Positions 46,663-56,631 are shown, numbered from the stretch's first letter. The stretch is DNA of 64,000 bases from Ectothiorhodosinus mongolicus (GCF_022406875.1 NZ_CP023018.1:1665214-1729213), one strand, 5' to 3'. Notes: a model not told the origin generated them from the letters alone. Translations and numbers: made by a program.

Positions 46663-47222
46663 TGGCGCATCGCTTTGCCTGGGTTCTCGTCGGCGCGCTT
46701 GCCTTAGGCGGCTGCGCGCAAAACTCGCTCACATCCGCGGCCAATGCGCAACGGGCCGCGCACTTACAAGCACAAATCGCCCTGCACGCGTGGAGTGTCG
46801 GTGATAGTCAAGAAGCGCAAATGCGCCTCGACGAAGCGCAGCGTTTAGATCCGCAACAACCGCTGATCTGGGCCGTCAGCGGCCTCATCCAAGAAGAACA
46901 TGGCCAGCTGGTTTTGGCCAGCGAGAACCTAAAAAAAGCCTATGGGCTTGCACAAGGCGACGGAAAAATACTTAATATATATGGTACATTTCTGTGTCGA
47001 CAGGGCGAATTCGCCCAGGCAGAGGCCATGTTTCAGTTAGGATTGAATGACACGGCGTACGCTACGCCTGAGATGTTATGGACCAATGCGGGCATTTGCG
47101 CACGGGAAACCGGTGACATCGAGCGGGCGAGAAGTTATTTTGGTGAGGCGCTGAAGCTGCGTGATGACTATCGGCCCGCACTGCAGGAATTAAGCCGTTT
47201 GGAAACCGATTATGGCCACTGA
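46662..47222 (+). CDS. pilF: Type IV pilus biogenesis TPR lipoprotein PilF/PilW
   Basis: 186 aa. Signal peptide with lipobox LALGGC, then TPR repeats (NAQRAAHLQAQIALHAWSVG; LWTNAGICARETGDIERARSYF; both in part). In Pseudomonas PilF is the pilotin that places the PilQ secretin in the outer membrane. Conserved position between rlmN and rodZ. It overlaps rodZ by 11 bp. Confidence 0.88.
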   Translation: MAHRFAWVLVGALALGGCAQNSLTSAANAQRAAHLQAQIALHAWSVGDSQEAQMRLDEAQRLDPQQPLIWAVSGLIQEEHGQLVLASENLKKAYGLAQGDGKILNIYGTFLCRQGEFAQAEAMFQLGLNDTAYATPEMLWTNAGICARETGDIERARSYFGEALKLRDDYRPALQELSRLETDYGH

Positions 47223-48255
47223 GCAAATCGATGAAGCAGGAACCAGCGAGCTCGCTCAGGGAGTGAGCGCGTCACCAGGGGCGCTTCTCAAGGCCGCACG
47301 TGACGCCAAGGGCCTGAGCCAAAGCGATTTGGCCTCACGTCTACTGTTGAAAACCGCTGTCATTCAGGCGCTGGAAAACGATCAGTTCGACTCCTTGCCC
47401 GCCACGCCCTACATTAAAGGGTATCTGCGCGGCGCGGGTAAGGTCTTAGAAACAAACCCGCGGCAGATGCTGGAAGCCTATGACGCCTTGTTCCCAGCGG
47501 TCATGCAAAAGCCCCTAGAAAGGATGCCTGAACGCTCCATGATGGGCGAAGAAGAAGCACATCCTCCGGCGCTCATGCGGCGGCAATCTCGTTGGAAGTC
47601 TCCGCCGGTTCTTTGGAGTGCCGTCGCTGTAGTGCTGGTGGGTTTTACCGCAATATGGTACGTCGATCGGCAACCCCCAGCGGGTACCGCCATCGAAGGC
47701 AGCATGCTATTGCCTCCCGCCAATTCGTCAGTGGGGCCCGATGTCACCCGAGAAACCTCGAACGCACCGCCGGTAGCTCGGACTACCGGTACTCAGCCTG
47801 TCACTCCGGAGCCTGAAACATCCCCCCTGCCTGAGGCAGCCGCTTCTGAGCCCACCTCGAGTACCCCTCCCGCTGAAGAGGCCGTTGTGGCTGGGGTAGA
47901 GACGCCGCAAAGCGCCCCTTCTTCAACCCCGGAAATTCTGGCAAGCGCGCCAATATCAGCAACACCGCAACAGAATTCACCACGGGCGAGGGTGACAGAG
48001 CCGTCCGCTGCCATGGTGCGCATTCAGTTATTTTTGGAAGAGAGTTCTTGGATTGAGGTCGTCGACGGAGAGGGTCAAAGACAGATTTACGATCTGCTGA
48101 CTGCCGGCTCGGAACGGAACATCGAGGTTTCCAGCCCCGTACAGATTTTTCTCGGCAATGCGCCGGGTGTGGACTTGCGATTGAATGGTGAAATCATCGA
48201 GACCGCGACAAGTGCGCGTGGGGATAATACACTACGCCTGACCTTAGGCGATTAA
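47212..48255 (+). CDS. rodZ: Cytoskeletal/cell-shape protein RodZ
   Basis: 347 aa. N-terminal XRE-type helix-turn-helix (KAARDAKGLSQSDLASRL; PATPYIKGYLRGAGKVL), one membrane helix (VLWSAVAVVLVGFTAIWYV), a Pro/Ser/Thr/Glu-rich periplasmic linker, and a C-terminal DUF4115 domain (RIQLFLEESSWIEVVDGEG, LRLTLGD). RodZ links MreB to the wall machinery. In E. coli ispG comes next; here hisS does. Confidence 0.92.
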   Translation: MATEQIDEAGTSELAQGVSASPGALLKAARDAKGLSQSDLASRLLLKTAVIQALENDQFDSLPATPYIKGYLRGAGKVLETNPRQMLEAYDALFPAVMQKPLERMPERSMMGEEEAHPPALMRRQSRWKSPPVLWSAVAVVLVGFTAIWYVDRQPPAGTAIEGSMLLPPANSSVGPDVTRETSNAPPVARTTGTQPVTPEPETSPLPEAAASEPTSSTPPAEEAVVAGVETPQSAPSSTPEILASAPISATPQQNSPRARVTEPSAAMVRIQLFLEESSWIEVVDGEGQRQIYDLLTAGSERNIEVSSPVQIFLGNAPGVDLRLNGEIIETATSARGDNTLRLTLGD

Positions 48256-48277
48256 GCTGTAACCAAAAACCATCTCG

Positions 48278-49579
48278 ATGAGTAAACACATTAAATCCAT
48301 TCGTGGCATGCACGATATTCTGCCTGCCCAAACCCCGCTGTGGCAGTGGCTAGAATCCCAGACCCGAGCTGTTCTTTCCGCCTACGGATACGCGGAAATC
48401 CGCTTCCCCATTGTTGAGCAAACCGAGTTATTCGCGCGCTCCATCGGTGAGGTCACGGACATCGTCTCCAAAGAGATGTACACCTTTGAAGACCGCAACG
48501 GCGATCAACTAACCCTGCGCCCTGAAGGCACCGCAGTCTGCGTGCGTGCCGGCATCGAAAATGGCCTCTTGCATAATCAGCAACAGCGGCTCTGGTATGC
48601 CGGCCCGATGTTTCGCCACGAACGGCCGCAAAAAGGCCGCTACCGGCAGTTCCATCAAATCGGTGTCGAAGCGTTCGGCATGGTTGGTCCCGATGTCGAT
48701 GCCGAGCTGATCTTGATGACCGCGCGGCTGTGGCGGGCTTTGGGCCTCAAAGATCTGCGCTTGGAGATTAATAGCTTGGGCACGCCTGAGGCACGACAGA
48801 ACTACCGCCAGGCGCTGGTAGCGCATCTCAAAGAGCATCAAGAGGTCTTGGATGCCGAATCTCTGGAACGCTTAGACACCAATCCCCTGCGCATTTTGGA
48901 CAGTAAAAATCCGGCGCTACGGCCGGTGATTCAATCCGCGCCCAGTCTTTTGGACTATCTGGATACCGAGTCGGCGGAACATTTCGAGAACCTGCAACAA
49001 CGCTTGAGTGCCGCAGACGTGGCATTCGTGGTCAACCCGCGCTTGGTGCGAGGCCTTGATTATTACTCCCGCACCGTCTTTGAATGGATCACCGACGCCT
49101 TGGGCGCCCAAGGCACGGTCTGCGCCGGCGGCCGCTATGATGGTCTGGTCCAACAATTGGGCGGGCAAGCCACCCCGGCAGCCGGTTTTGCCATGGGCAT
49201 GGAGCGCCTCATCGCCCTACTGGAAGAATCAGGGGCACAACCGGCCGAGCCGGAGGTGCATGCTTATTTGGTTTTGGTGGGCGCTGCCGCCGAACAGCAG
49301 GGGCAATTATTGGCAGAGCACTTGCGTGATCGTCTGCCACAGCTACGTCTACAGATGAACTGCGGCGGTGGGCAGTTTAAAGCCCAGCTGCGCCGAGCAG
49401 ATCGCAGTGGTGCGCACTATGCGCTGATCATCGGTGATGCCGAAGCAGAAAAAGCCGAGGTGGCATTGAAACCCTTACGCGATTTGAGTGCCAATCAGCG
49501 CGCAATGCCCAGCGCAAACGTGGCAGAATACTTGGCTGAACAGCTGGCTTTGCCGCTGCACGACAAGCGACCCGATTAG
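48278..49579 (+). CDS. hisS: Histidyl-tRNA synthetase
   Basis: 433 aa class II synthetase. Seen: motif 1 region [13 protein letters not shown], motif 2 [20 protein letters not shown], His-binding [15 protein letters not shown], and motif 3 [16 protein letters not shown]-terminal anticodon-binding domain follows. It starts 22 bp after rodZ, without ispG between them, and lies 11 bp before yfgM. Confidence 0.97.
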   Translation: MSKHIKSIRGMHDILPAQTPLWQWLESQTRAVLSAYGYAEIRFPIVEQTELFARSIGEVTDIVSKEMYTFEDRNGDQLTLRPEGTAVCVRAGIENGLLHNQQQRLWYAGPMFRHERPQKGRYRQFHQIGVEAFGMVGPDVDAELILMTARLWRALGLKDLRLEINSLGTPEARQNYRQALVAHLKEHQEVLDAESLERLDTNPLRILDSKNPALRPVIQSAPSLLDYLDTESAEHFENLQQRLSAADVAFVVNPRLVRGLDYYSRTVFEWITDALGAQGTVCAGGRYDGLVQQLGGQATPAAGFAMGMERLIALLEESGAQPAEPEVHAYLVLVGAAAEQQGQLLAEHLRDRLPQLRLQMNCGGGQFKAQLRRADRSGAHYALIIGDAEAEKAEVALKPLRDLSANQRAMPSANVAEYLAEQLALPLHDKRPD

Positions 49580-49590
49580 GAGAAGGCCGC

Positions 49591-50217
49591 ATGGCCAACA
49601 CAGACGAAGAAACCATCGAACAGATCAAGCGATGGTGGAAGGAAAACTCACTCGCCATCATCCTTGGCCTGGTTCTGGGCCTTAGCGCAGTGCTTGGCTG
49701 GCGCTTCTGGGACGGACACCAAGAGCGTACCGCGACTCAGGCATCGGATATCTATCACAGCCTGCAGGTGGCTGCCGTGCGCCAGCCTGAGCTGGCTAGA
49801 GCTCAGGCCGAATTGTTGATCGCCGATTACCGTCGCACACCTTATGCCATGCTGGCGCATCTGGAATTAGCGGCTCTGGCGGTGGGCGAGGATGATCTGG
49901 CGCGCGCCGAGGATCATCTCGAGACGGTGATGCTCAACAGCCGTTACCCTGAACAGCAGGCTCTAGCGCGCGTTCGCCTGGCGCAGATACAGTTAGCGAG
50001 TGAGAACCCGCAGGGCACGCTCGAGATTCTGTCCGCGGATTTGCCCGCTGCATTCGCCTCAATAGCCGATGAGATGCGTGGTGATGCGCATCGCCAGTTG
50101 GGTGATTTGTCGGCTGCAAGGGCTGCGTATGAGCGGGCCATTGCTTCGGCAGCCGGCGTCAGCGACTATTTGCAAATGAAACACGATGCCCTGGGCCAGT
50201 TTGATGACACACCATAG
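49591..50217 (+). CDS. yfgM: YfgM-family tetratricopeptide membrane protein
   Basis: 208 aa. One N-terminal membrane helix (LAIILGLVLGLSAVLGWRFW) after an acidic start with EETIEQIKRWWKEN, followed by a TPR-like periplasmic domain (RTPYAMLAHLELAALAVGED). YfgM interacts with PpiD at the Sec translocon in E. coli. AGGAG precedes the ATG. Overlaps the bamB start by 14 bp. Confidence 0.92.
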   Translation: MANTDEETIEQIKRWWKENSLAIILGLVLGLSAVLGWRFWDGHQERTATQASDIYHSLQVAAVRQPELARAQAELLIADYRRTPYAMLAHLELAALAVGEDDLARAEDHLETVMLNSRYPEQQALARVRLAQIQLASENPQGTLEILSADLPAAFASIADEMRGDAHRQLGDLSAARAAYERAIASAAGVSDYLQMKHDALGQFDDTP

Positions 50218-51385
50218 CCAACGTCCAATCTCCTTGTTGAGATCCATTTTCCTGCTGTTGATCGCCGCCAGCCTCAGTGCGTGTGGAGGCATATTTACCC
50301 GCGATACGGCTGAACCACCGGCGCCGCTGCCGGCCTTTGAAGCCGAGGTCCAGCCGCGGGTGGCTTGGAATCGTAGCGCTGGAGCGGGTACGGGAGGTCA
50401 GTTTTTGCGGCTCTCACCCTATGTGACGGATGCCCAGATCGTGGTGGCAGATGCACGCGGCATGGTCAGCGCTTTTTCCCGTGATGATGGGGCTAGCCTC
50501 TGGCAGGTCCGCCTGGATCTGCCGCTGACCGGCGGCGTCAATGGCGGCAGTGATGTGGTCATCGTTGGTAGTGGCTTCGGTGAGGCCATTGCCTTGAACC
50601 TAAGCGATGGTGGGGAGATCTGGCGTCGGCGTTTGTCCAGCGAAGTCATGGCGATATCTGCTGTGAGCCAAGGGGCCGTGGTGGTGCGCACCAATGACGG
50701 CCGCTTGCATGCCCTGGATGCGCGCACCGGAGAAGTGGGCTGGACCGCAGGGCGCACCACTCCGGCCTTGAGTTTACGTGGTTCAGGCACGCCCTTGATG
50801 CTGTCGGGGCGGGTTGCCGCGGGCTTTGATAACGGCCGCTTGGTGATGTTTGGTCTAGGCCGCGGCAACGCCCTTTGGGAAGCGGTGATCTCGACGCCTA
50901 GCGGCCGCTCTGAGTTGGAGCGCATGGCGGACGTCGATGGGGCCATGGTGCTGGCCGATGGAGTCTTGTATGCCGCTGGCTATCAGGGTCAGGTGGTTGC
51001 CTTGAGCGTTTCCGATGGCCGCACGCTGTGGCAGCGTGATCTGTCCTCCTACCAAGGTGTGGCGGTAGCCGGCGATATGTTGTTCACCACCGATAGCTTT
51101 GGTCATGTCTGGGCCTTGGATCGTCGCAATGGCGCTACGCTGTGGCAGCAAGACCAACTTCGACTGCGTGGTGTGACCGTACCGGTGGTTTTGGGTGGCT
51201 ACGTCGTGGTCGGCGACTACCAGGGTTATCTGCATTGGCTCTCCCCAGAGGACGGCGCGTTGTCAGGTCGGGTGCAGGGTGATCGTAACGGCATCGCCGG
51301 CGAAATGCGGGTAGTTGACGGGACAGTGTATGCGTATGGCCAGGGTGGACAATTGGTGGCGGTAAACGCGCCCGATCTGCCGTGA
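50204..51385 (+). CDS. bamB: Outer membrane assembly lipoprotein BamB
   Basis: 393 aa from ATG 50204 ([12 protein letters not shown]). Signal peptide ending in the lipobox SLSAC, then a beta-propeller of PQQ-like repeats ([45 protein letters not shown]). Part of the BAM complex that inserts outer-membrane proteins. One base before der. Confidence 0.94.
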   Translation: MTHHSQRPISLLRSIFLLLIAASLSACGGIFTRDTAEPPAPLPAFEAEVQPRVAWNRSAGAGTGGQFLRLSPYVTDAQIVVADARGMVSAFSRDDGASLWQVRLDLPLTGGVNGGSDVVIVGSGFGEAIALNLSDGGEIWRRRLSSEVMAISAVSQGAVVVRTNDGRLHALDARTGEVGWTAGRTTPALSLRGSGTPLMLSGRVAAGFDNGRLVMFGLGRGNALWEAVISTPSGRSELERMADVDGAMVLADGVLYAAGYQGQVVALSVSDGRTLWQRDLSSYQGVAVAGDMLFTTDSFGHVWALDRRNGATLWQQDQLRLRGVTVPVVLGGYVVVGDYQGYLHWLSPEDGALSGRVQGDRNGIAGEMRVVDGTVYAYGQGGQLVAVNAPDLP

Positions 51386-51386
51386 T

Positions 51387-52790
51387 ATGAAATCCGTCAT
51401 CGCCCTAGTGGGGCGGCCCAATGTCGGTAAATCCACGCTGTTTAATCAGCTTACCCGCTCGCGCGATGCCTTAGTGGCCGATCGTCCTGGGCTCACCCGT
51501 GATCGCCAGTATGGCCTAGGTAAAGTGGGTGAACGGTCCTATCTGGTGGTGGACACCGGGGGGCTCAGCGGAGAAGCAGAAACACTCGATACCTTGATGG
51601 CTCAGCAGACCCTGCAGGCAGTCTCTGAATCCGATGTGGTCTTGTTTTTAGTCGATGCCCGTGAAGGGCTCAGCGGCGCTGATGAAGCGGTTGCCGCTCG
51701 CCTGCGGGTCATGGGTAAGCCAGTATTGTTGGTGTTGAACAAAACCGATGGCTTGGATCCCGATGCCACCGCTGCGGAGTTCCACAGCCTGGGTATCGGT
51801 GCGCCTATTCCGATTGCCGCCGCGCATGGCCGGGGGATTCAAGGGCTGATGCGGCGAGTCTGGGAACATCTCCCGGACTCCGAAGCCGAAGAGCAGGAAC
51901 ATGAAGCGTTCTGGCCAGGCATCCGTATTGCCTTTGTAGGCCGCCCCAATGCCGGTAAATCCACCTTAATGAACCGCATCCTCGGTGAGCAGCGGGTGCT
52001 GGCCAGTGACATCCCGGGAACGACGCGCGACAGCATCTTCGTGCCATTTCAACGAGATGAGAAACAGTACACCCTGATCGATACCGCAGGCGTGCGCCGC
52101 CGGGCCCGCGTGCATGATGCCATCGAAAAGTTTTCCGTCATCAAGACCCTTCAAGCTATCGATGCGAGTGATGTGGTGATTTTTCTGCTCGACGCGCAGC
52201 AGGGGATCGCCGAACAAGACGCGCACCTCTTGGGCTTGGTCATGGATGCGGGCCGGGCCTTGGTGGTGGCGATTAATAAATGGGATGGCTTATCGCCCGA
52301 CCAACGCGAGCGGGTCAAGGCCGACTTGGACCTGAAGCTACCGTTTTTAGATTTCGCTGAAAAGCGTTTCATCTCGGCTTTGCATGGCACTGGCGTAGGG
52401 GACTTGTTTGCCGCAGTGGAGCGCGCCTATCAGGCCGCCCGCATCAAAGTCTCTACCCCCGAGCTAATGCGCCTTTTGGATCAAGCTTTAGCCATGCATC
52501 AGCCGCCTCTGGTTCGAGGTCGGCGCATCAAGCTGCGCTATATTCACCAGGGTGGCAAACAGCCGCCGATATTTGTCATTCATGGCAACCAAACCGATGC
52601 CTTGCCCGCTAGCTATAAACGCTATCTCAGCAATTGGTTTCGCCAACAACTGCAGCTGGTGGGTACGCCCATTCGCCTTGAGTTTCGGACGGGTGAGAAC
52701 CCCTATGAAGGCAAGCGCAACACCCTGACCCCGCGCCAACAATACAAACGCAAGCGCCAGAAAAAACATCTACAAGGTCGCAGTCGCTAG
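51387..52790 (+). CDS. der: Ribosome-assembly GTPase Der (EngA)
   Basis: 467 aa with two tandem G domains: [11 protein letters not shown] (residue 8 on) and [11 protein letters not shown] (second domain), switch II DTGGL and [12 protein letters not shown] and NKWD. A KH-like C-terminal domain and basic tail follow. Required for 50S subunit assembly. Its last four bases overlap a small convergent gene on the minus strand. Confidence 0.97.
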   Translation: MKSVIALVGRPNVGKSTLFNQLTRSRDALVADRPGLTRDRQYGLGKVGERSYLVVDTGGLSGEAETLDTLMAQQTLQAVSESDVVLFLVDAREGLSGADEAVAARLRVMGKPVLLVLNKTDGLDPDATAAEFHSLGIGAPIPIAAAHGRGIQGLMRRVWEHLPDSEAEEQEHEAFWPGIRIAFVGRPNAGKSTLMNRILGEQRVLASDIPGTTRDSIFVPFQRDEKQYTLIDTAGVRRRARVHDAIEKFSVIKTLQAIDASDVVIFLLDAQQGIAEQDAHLLGLVMDAGRALVVAINKWDGLSPDQRERVKADLDLKLPFLDFAEKRFISALHGTGVGDLFAAVERAYQAARIKVSTPELMRLLDQALAMHQPPLVRGRRIKLRYIHQGGKQPPIFVIHGNQTDALPASYKRYLSNWFRQQLQLVGTPIRLEFRTGENPYEGKRNTLTPRQQYKRKRQKKHLQGRSR

Positions 52791-52942
52791 AGCAGGCGCA
52801 AAAAGCCACCCACGAACAACACGCCCAGCACCGCAGCGATCACATATAGCGTGTTAGACAGCTTGCGGTTGTTCTCACGGCTGAAATAAGCCGCCCAAAC
52901 CATCAGCAAAATCGCAACAAATAGAAAAAACAGGAATCGCAT
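52787..52942 (-). CDS. 51-aa membrane protein, unknown function
   Basis: A short ORF I read on the minus strand: [20 protein letters not shown], a polar loop [10 protein letters not shown], then [21 protein letters not shown]. Two transmembrane helices are likely, with a basic loop. AAGGAA stands six bases before the ATG, and ygfZ ends 15 bp upstream on the same strand, so it is probably cotranscribed with ygfZ. Its stop overlaps the end of der. Not recognised as a named family; a good Shine-Dalgarno and clean helix pattern favour a real gene. Confidence 0.65.
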   Translation of the reverse strand: MRFLFFLFVAILLMVWAAYFSRENNRKLSNTLYVIAAVLGVLFVGGFLRLL

Positions 52943-52957
52943 CAGAGTTCCTTAGCG

Positions 52958-54016
52958 TTAGCCTGCCTTGGCGGCTTCCAACGAGTAGGGTAGCGACATA
53001 ACGCTCGCGGCAGGTCCCTCAGCACTGCCCAAATGAAGATCGCCAGATTCGGCGCTGGCAATCTTGAGTACCGCCAGTGCTTGCAGTCCCCCATCCGGGT
53101 GGGGTTGGGCTTCAACAATAAAGCCAGCCGGTTGGTCTGGGTCGTTTTTGGCATCAAACAGCGGCGTATTCGGTTCAGGCGCGTCATCGATGGGCAGTGC
53201 TAGGCGATACATGCGCCGCTTGAGTTTGCCGAGATAATGCGATCGTGCCACCACTTCTTGGCCCGGATAACAGCCCTTATTGAAGTTAACCCCGCCGAGC
53301 AATTCCATATTCGCCATTTGTGGCACAAAGGCCTCAGCGGTCTGCGGATAAATCTGCGGAATACCCGCCATGATGTCCAAGAGTCCCCAATAAGGCGCAC
53401 CTACGGGAGCGCAGCGCACATTCAATTTCTGCCACAGTTGAGTCATGGGTTCCAGGTCACCATAAATCTCGAAGCGATCATGCAGGCCAGGAATGCAGAT
53501 AATGCTATAGCTGTCATGTCGTACCACGTTATCTGTCGCCTCCGGTGGGTCGATACCCAAAGCGGTTTTCAGCTCGGCTCGAGCATTTGGGCCAGACAGA
53601 CCCAGGCGCACCAAAGCATCATCCGCATCTTCCAGCGTCACCTTGGCCCGTAGAATGAACATGGACAGACGCTTTAGCGTGGCCTCAACGGTCTCGCGGG
53701 GTAGGCGCATATAAAGCGCTTCGCCGCGGCGAAACATACGAAAAACGGCAAGCATGCGGCCCTTGGGGGTGCAGTAACTGCCCAAATGACTGATGCTCTC
53801 GCTGATGTCGGTCACATCGAGACTCAATTGTCCCTGCAAAAACGCTTCCGCATCCTCGCCATGGGCGCTGATCAGGCCGTGATGCGATAAATCGCAGAGG
53901 ATATCGCCGGTGACCACAACGCTGTTTTCGCGCTCAGGGTTGCCAAAGTGCATGACGCGCTCGCCGTCAAATTCTGCACCGGCCTGAAGTAAGAAATCTT
54001 TCCATTCGGGTTTCAT
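52958..54016 (-). CDS. ygfZ: Folate-binding Fe-S assembly/repair protein YgfZ
   Basis: 352 aa, GcvT-like fold. The family signature KGCYPGQEVVARSHYLGK is present, with the conserved Cys. YgfZ helps maintain enzymes with [4Fe-4S] clusters. N-terminal LSHHGLISAHGEDAEAFLQGQLSLD is the tetrahydrofolate-domain start. It is followed by the 51-aa membrane gene and preceded by zapG with a terminator between. Confidence 0.94.
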   Translation of the reverse strand: MKPEWKDFLLQAGAEFDGERVMHFGNPERENSVVVTGDILCDLSHHGLISAHGEDAEAFLQGQLSLDVTDISESISHLGSYCTPKGRMLAVFRMFRRGEALYMRLPRETVEATLKRLSMFILRAKVTLEDADDALVRLGLSGPNARAELKTALGIDPPEATDNVVRHDSYSIICIPGLHDRFEIYGDLEPMTQLWQKLNVRCAPVGAPYWGLLDIMAGIPQIYPQTAEAFVPQMANMELLGGVNFNKGCYPGQEVVARSHYLGKLKRRMYRLALPIDDAPEPNTPLFDAKNDPDQPAGFIVEAQPHPDGGLQALAVLKIASAESGDLHLGSAEGPAASVMSLPYSLEAAKAG

Positions 54017-54103
54017 GCAGTGCTTGCCTCACGGGTAGATACCGAACATTGAGCCCGTATCTTAGAACAAAGTTCCCCGAGAGTGGGTGATGCACCCAAA
54101 AAG

Positions 54104-54137
54104 AAAGCGGGTATCAGTGTGCGCCGATACCCGCTTT
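54104..54137 (-). terminator. Rho-independent terminator after zapG
   Basis: Perfect 12-bp stem AAAGCGGGTATC / GATACCCGCTTT with a 10-nt loop; on the minus strand it is followed by CTTTTTGGG. It lies 15 bp after the zapG stop and separates zapG from ygfZ. Confidence 0.9.
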
Positions 54138-54151
54138 GACTCCCACCAAAA

Positions 54152-54811
54152 TCAAGACTTCTTGTGGGTATCCATCGGGTTTGGACGGATACGGATACGA
54201 TCGGGCTGGTCGGGCGACTTCACCACGCTGTCGGCGCCGGGGATGGTTCCGGGCGAACTCGGGGTAGGCTTGGCGCTGGAGGCAGGGCGCATCGCTGAAC
54301 TTGCCGCTGGTCGCGAACTTTGCACCGTTGCTCCCGAAGGGGCGCTTGGCTTAGCCGCGGGCGTGGCAGACTGCGTCGGTATTGGCTTAGCTGTCGGCGG
54401 GGTGCTCGGCGCCGGGGTGGCTTTGCCAGAGATCGCGCTTTGCTTGTCTTCCTCGGTGAGTTCCAAGAGCTTGGCCGCGGTGCTCGGCAGCGCGCGGTTT
54501 TGCGGCCCGGCGCCCAATTGGTCATAGCCTTTCACCACATGCTCATACATGTCGCGATAGCTGTAGGCCATCTTGGTGAATAACTCGGCGCTACTTTGAA
54601 AGTGTCGGTCCACCTGTGAGCGGTAGGCCATGGATTTGCTGCGCTGATTTTCCAGCTCGGCTTCTAATTCACGCACCCGTCCGGCATCGCCCTGCTGGCG
54701 GCCGTACCAATAACCCAACACCAAGGCAACGATGATTCCCACCACGATATATATCGGTCCCGCATCCATAAGAAACTCCCTCATGATTGCAGCCAGTTCA
54801 GTTGAGTCCAT
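54152..54811 (-). CDS. zapG: YhcB/ZapG (DUF1043) membrane-anchored division protein
   Basis: 219 aa. N-terminal membrane helix (AGPIYIVVGIIVALVLGYWYG), a coiled coil (RVRELEAELENQRSKSMAYR; VDRHFQSSAELFTKMAYSYR) and LYEHV-type conserved block YRDMYEHVVKGYDQLG. After residue about 130 the chain is low-complexity Ala/Pro/Ser/Thr-rich, longer than E. coli YhcB (about 130 aa). Role in envelope and division. Divergent from the YgfX-like gene. Confidence 0.87.
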   Translation of the reverse strand: MDSTELAAIMREFLMDAGPIYIVVGIIVALVLGYWYGRQQGDAGRVRELEAELENQRSKSMAYRSQVDRHFQSSAELFTKMAYSYRDMYEHVVKGYDQLGAGPQNRALPSTAAKLLELTEEDKQSAISGKATPAPSTPPTAKPIPTQSATPAAKPSAPSGATVQSSRPAASSAMRPASSAKPTPSSPGTIPGADSVVKSPDQPDRIRIRPNPMDTHKKS

Positions 54812-54925
54812 GACGATCTCCCGAAGAGGAAATAAAAGATCATTATGGACGAGGCGATCTCATAAAAAGTCTACCTAAGTCATCATTTTTTCACTGCAAA
54901 ACCCAGCGCAATCCTAGGTCATGCC

Positions 54926-55207
54926 ATGTTAGAGATCCAATTAAAGCATTCGCTCTGGGCTCACTTGGCCTGTGATGATTTGGGCCAATGGTGGATTCGC
55001 CGCCCGCACGGCCCCTGGCATGCTTTTTATTTGCATTATGATACGGTGGCCTTGCCCAGTTTGATTTTGCTTTATGCACAGTTCCGGCGTGGCGCCCGGT
55101 TGCGCCTCGTCTTAGGCCCCTGGTCGGCCTCTGCGGATGAATTGCGCAGGCTGCGTGTCGCGCTCAGACTTTCGTCTATACTCAAGCCCGAAGATCAAAA
55201 GAGGTAA
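54926..55207 (+). CDS. Short YgfX-like protein (cytosolic half only)
   Basis: 93 aa, acidic-basic mix. The chain resembles the C-terminal part of YgfX/CptA proteins: DLGQWWIRRPHGPWHAFYL, LLYAQFRRGARLRLVLGPWS and ADELRRLRVALRL, but the usual two N-terminal membrane helices are missing and no upstream in-frame start exists for at least 40 codons. In E. coli ygfX adjoins sdhE, which is also near here, supporting homology. Either a truncated or a reduced form. It ends five bases before the Nfu start. Confidence 0.6.
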   Translation: MLEIQLKHSLWAHLACDDLGQWWIRRPHGPWHAFYLHYDTVALPSLILLYAQFRRGARLRLVLGPWSASADELRRLRVALRLSSILKPEDQKR

Positions 55208-55211
55208 GGCG

Positions 55212-55610
55212 ATGATTGTTGATGAAAAAGCCCTGCAGGCGTTGCTGAATCCCAACCCAGACCACGTCTACAGTGAGGATGAATTGGATGCCATCGAAGA
55301 ACTTGATGCCGAACTGGCGCTGCGCCTTGACCGTGCGCAAACCTTAGCGGCCCGCGAAAAAGATGACGTGCCGGCCGATGGTCCGATTGATGTCGAGACC
55401 GTGAAGGCCTCGGTACACGAGGCCCGCAAGATTCTCATGCAAGACGGTGGCGACATCGAATTTGTGGCCTTGGAGGACCGCACGGTGAAGGTGCGCTTAA
55501 AAGGCGCCTGTGTGGGATGCCCGCGCTCCACTCTGGATTTGAAAAATGTGGTCGAGCGCTTAGTGCGCTCGCGCTCACCGGGAGTGGCTGAGGTGGTCAA
55601 CACCTTCTGA
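55212..55610 (+). CDS. NifU C-terminal domain (Nfu-type) Fe-S carrier
   Basis: 132 aa from ATG 55212 (MIVDEKALQALLNP) with GAGGTAAGGCG upstream. A helical acidic N-terminal part of about 55 residues precedes a NifU-like C-terminal domain (VHEARKILMQDGGDIEFVAL) with the CxxC motif ACVGCPRSTLDLKN, which binds a [4Fe-4S] cluster between two subunits. Not the classical NfuA, whose N-terminal A-type domain is absent. It sits next to sdhB/sdhE and its last 36 bases overlap the sdhE end on the other strand. Confidence 0.88.
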   Translation: MIVDEKALQALLNPNPDHVYSEDELDAIEELDAELALRLDRAQTLAAREKDDVPADGPIDVETVKASVHEARKILMQDGGDIEFVALEDRTVKVRLKGACVGCPRSTLDLKNVVERLVRSRSPGVAEVVNTF

Positions 55611-55853
55611 GTCGGGGGTGAAGTTACGACGCACCCTTGCTGCGATGTCGATCAGCTCGGTGCGCTCCACCGGCTCGCCATACAACAACCAGCGTTGTAG
55701 ACAATCGTCCTCCTGATCCAAAAGCCGATCCAGCTGCGCCACATGTTCGGTATCCAAATGCCCGGCTTGCGCATCCAGGTAGCGTTCGAACATCAGATCC
55801 AGCTCTTTGGTGCCGCGCCGGCTGCGCCAGCGAAGTCGCGATAATTCACTCAT
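55575..55853 (-). CDS. sdhE: Succinate dehydrogenase assembly factor SdhE
   Basis: 92 aa. The RGxxE motif (WRSRRGTKELDLMF) and LDRLLDQEDDCLQRWLLYG are family signatures. SdhE covalently attaches FAD to SdhA. It lies four bases after sdhB in the sdh operon. The last 36 bp overlap the nfu-type gene convergently. Confidence 0.95.
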   Translation of the reverse strand: MSELSRLRWRSRRGTKELDLMFERYLDAQAGHLDTEHVAQLDRLLDQEDDCLQRWLLYGEPVERTELIDIAARVRRNFTPDSEGVDHLSHSR

Positions 55854-55857
55854 GGCG

Positions 55858-56631
55858 CTAGCGCCGCGCCACCATCTTTTTCTTGATTTCCGCGATCGCC
55901 TTGGCCGGGTTTAAGCCCTTGGGGCAGGTATGCGCGCAGTTCATGATGGTGTGACAACGATACAACTTAAAGGGATCTTCTAAATCATCCAAGCGCTCGC
56001 CGGTAGCTTCATCACGGCTATCCACAATCCAGCGGTAGGCCTGCAGTAAGACCGCTGGACCCAGATAGCGATCGCTATTCCACCAATAGCTGGGGCAGCT
56101 GGTGGAGCAGCAGGCGCAAAGAATGCATTCATAAAGGCCGTCCAGTTTGGCGCGGTCTTCCACCGACTGCAGCCGCTCGCGATCGGGCGCTGGTGTCTGG
56201 GTGCGAATCCAAGGCTTGATCGACGCATATTGCGCATAGAAATGCGTCATGTCCGGAATCAGATCCTTGACCACCTTCATATGCGGCAGAGGGTAGATAC
56301 GCACATCGCCTTGGATGTCATCAATGGCTTTGGTACAAGCCAGCGTATTCAAACCATCGATATTCATCGCGCAAGAGCCACAGATCCCTTCGCGGCAAGA
56401 GCGACGAAACGACAGGGTCGAATCGATTTCGTCTTTGATCTTGATGATGGCATCCAACACCATCGGACCACAGGTATCCAGGTCTACTTCATAGGTGTCC
56501 ACCCGCGGGTTGTCGTCATTATCGGGATCCCAGCGATAAATCAGGAATCGTTTAACGCGGGCCGCACCCTCGGCTTTAAAGGTCTTACCCTTTTTGACGC
56601 GGGACTTAATGGGGAGTATGAACTCAGCCAT
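55858..56631 (-). CDS. sdhB: Succinate dehydrogenase iron-sulfur subunit
   Basis: 257 aa. [2Fe-2S] site CREGICGSC and later LAC, [4Fe-4S] site CILCACC with SCP, and [3Fe-4S] site [14 protein letters not shown]. Transfers electrons from SdhA FAD to quinone. Follows sdhA by 27 bp; sdhE is next. Confidence 0.97.
   Translation of the reverse strand: MAEFILPIKSRVKKGKTFKAEGAARVKRFLIYRWDPDNDDNPRVDTYEVDLDTCGPMVLDAIIKIKDEIDSTLSFRRSCREGICGSCAMNIDGLNTLACTKAIDDIQGDVRIYPLPHMKVVKDLIPDMTHFYAQYASIKPWIRTQTPAPDRERLQSVEDRAKLDGLYECILCACCSTSCPSYWWNSDRYLGPAVLLQAYRWIVDSRDEATGERLDDLEDPFKLYRCHTIMNCAHTCPKGLNPAKAIAEIKKKMVARR

Noticed and set aside
54087..54527. 146-codon ORF opposite zapG
   Set aside because: Mirror of the low-complexity Ala/Pro/Ser tail of zapG and it covers the zapG terminator.
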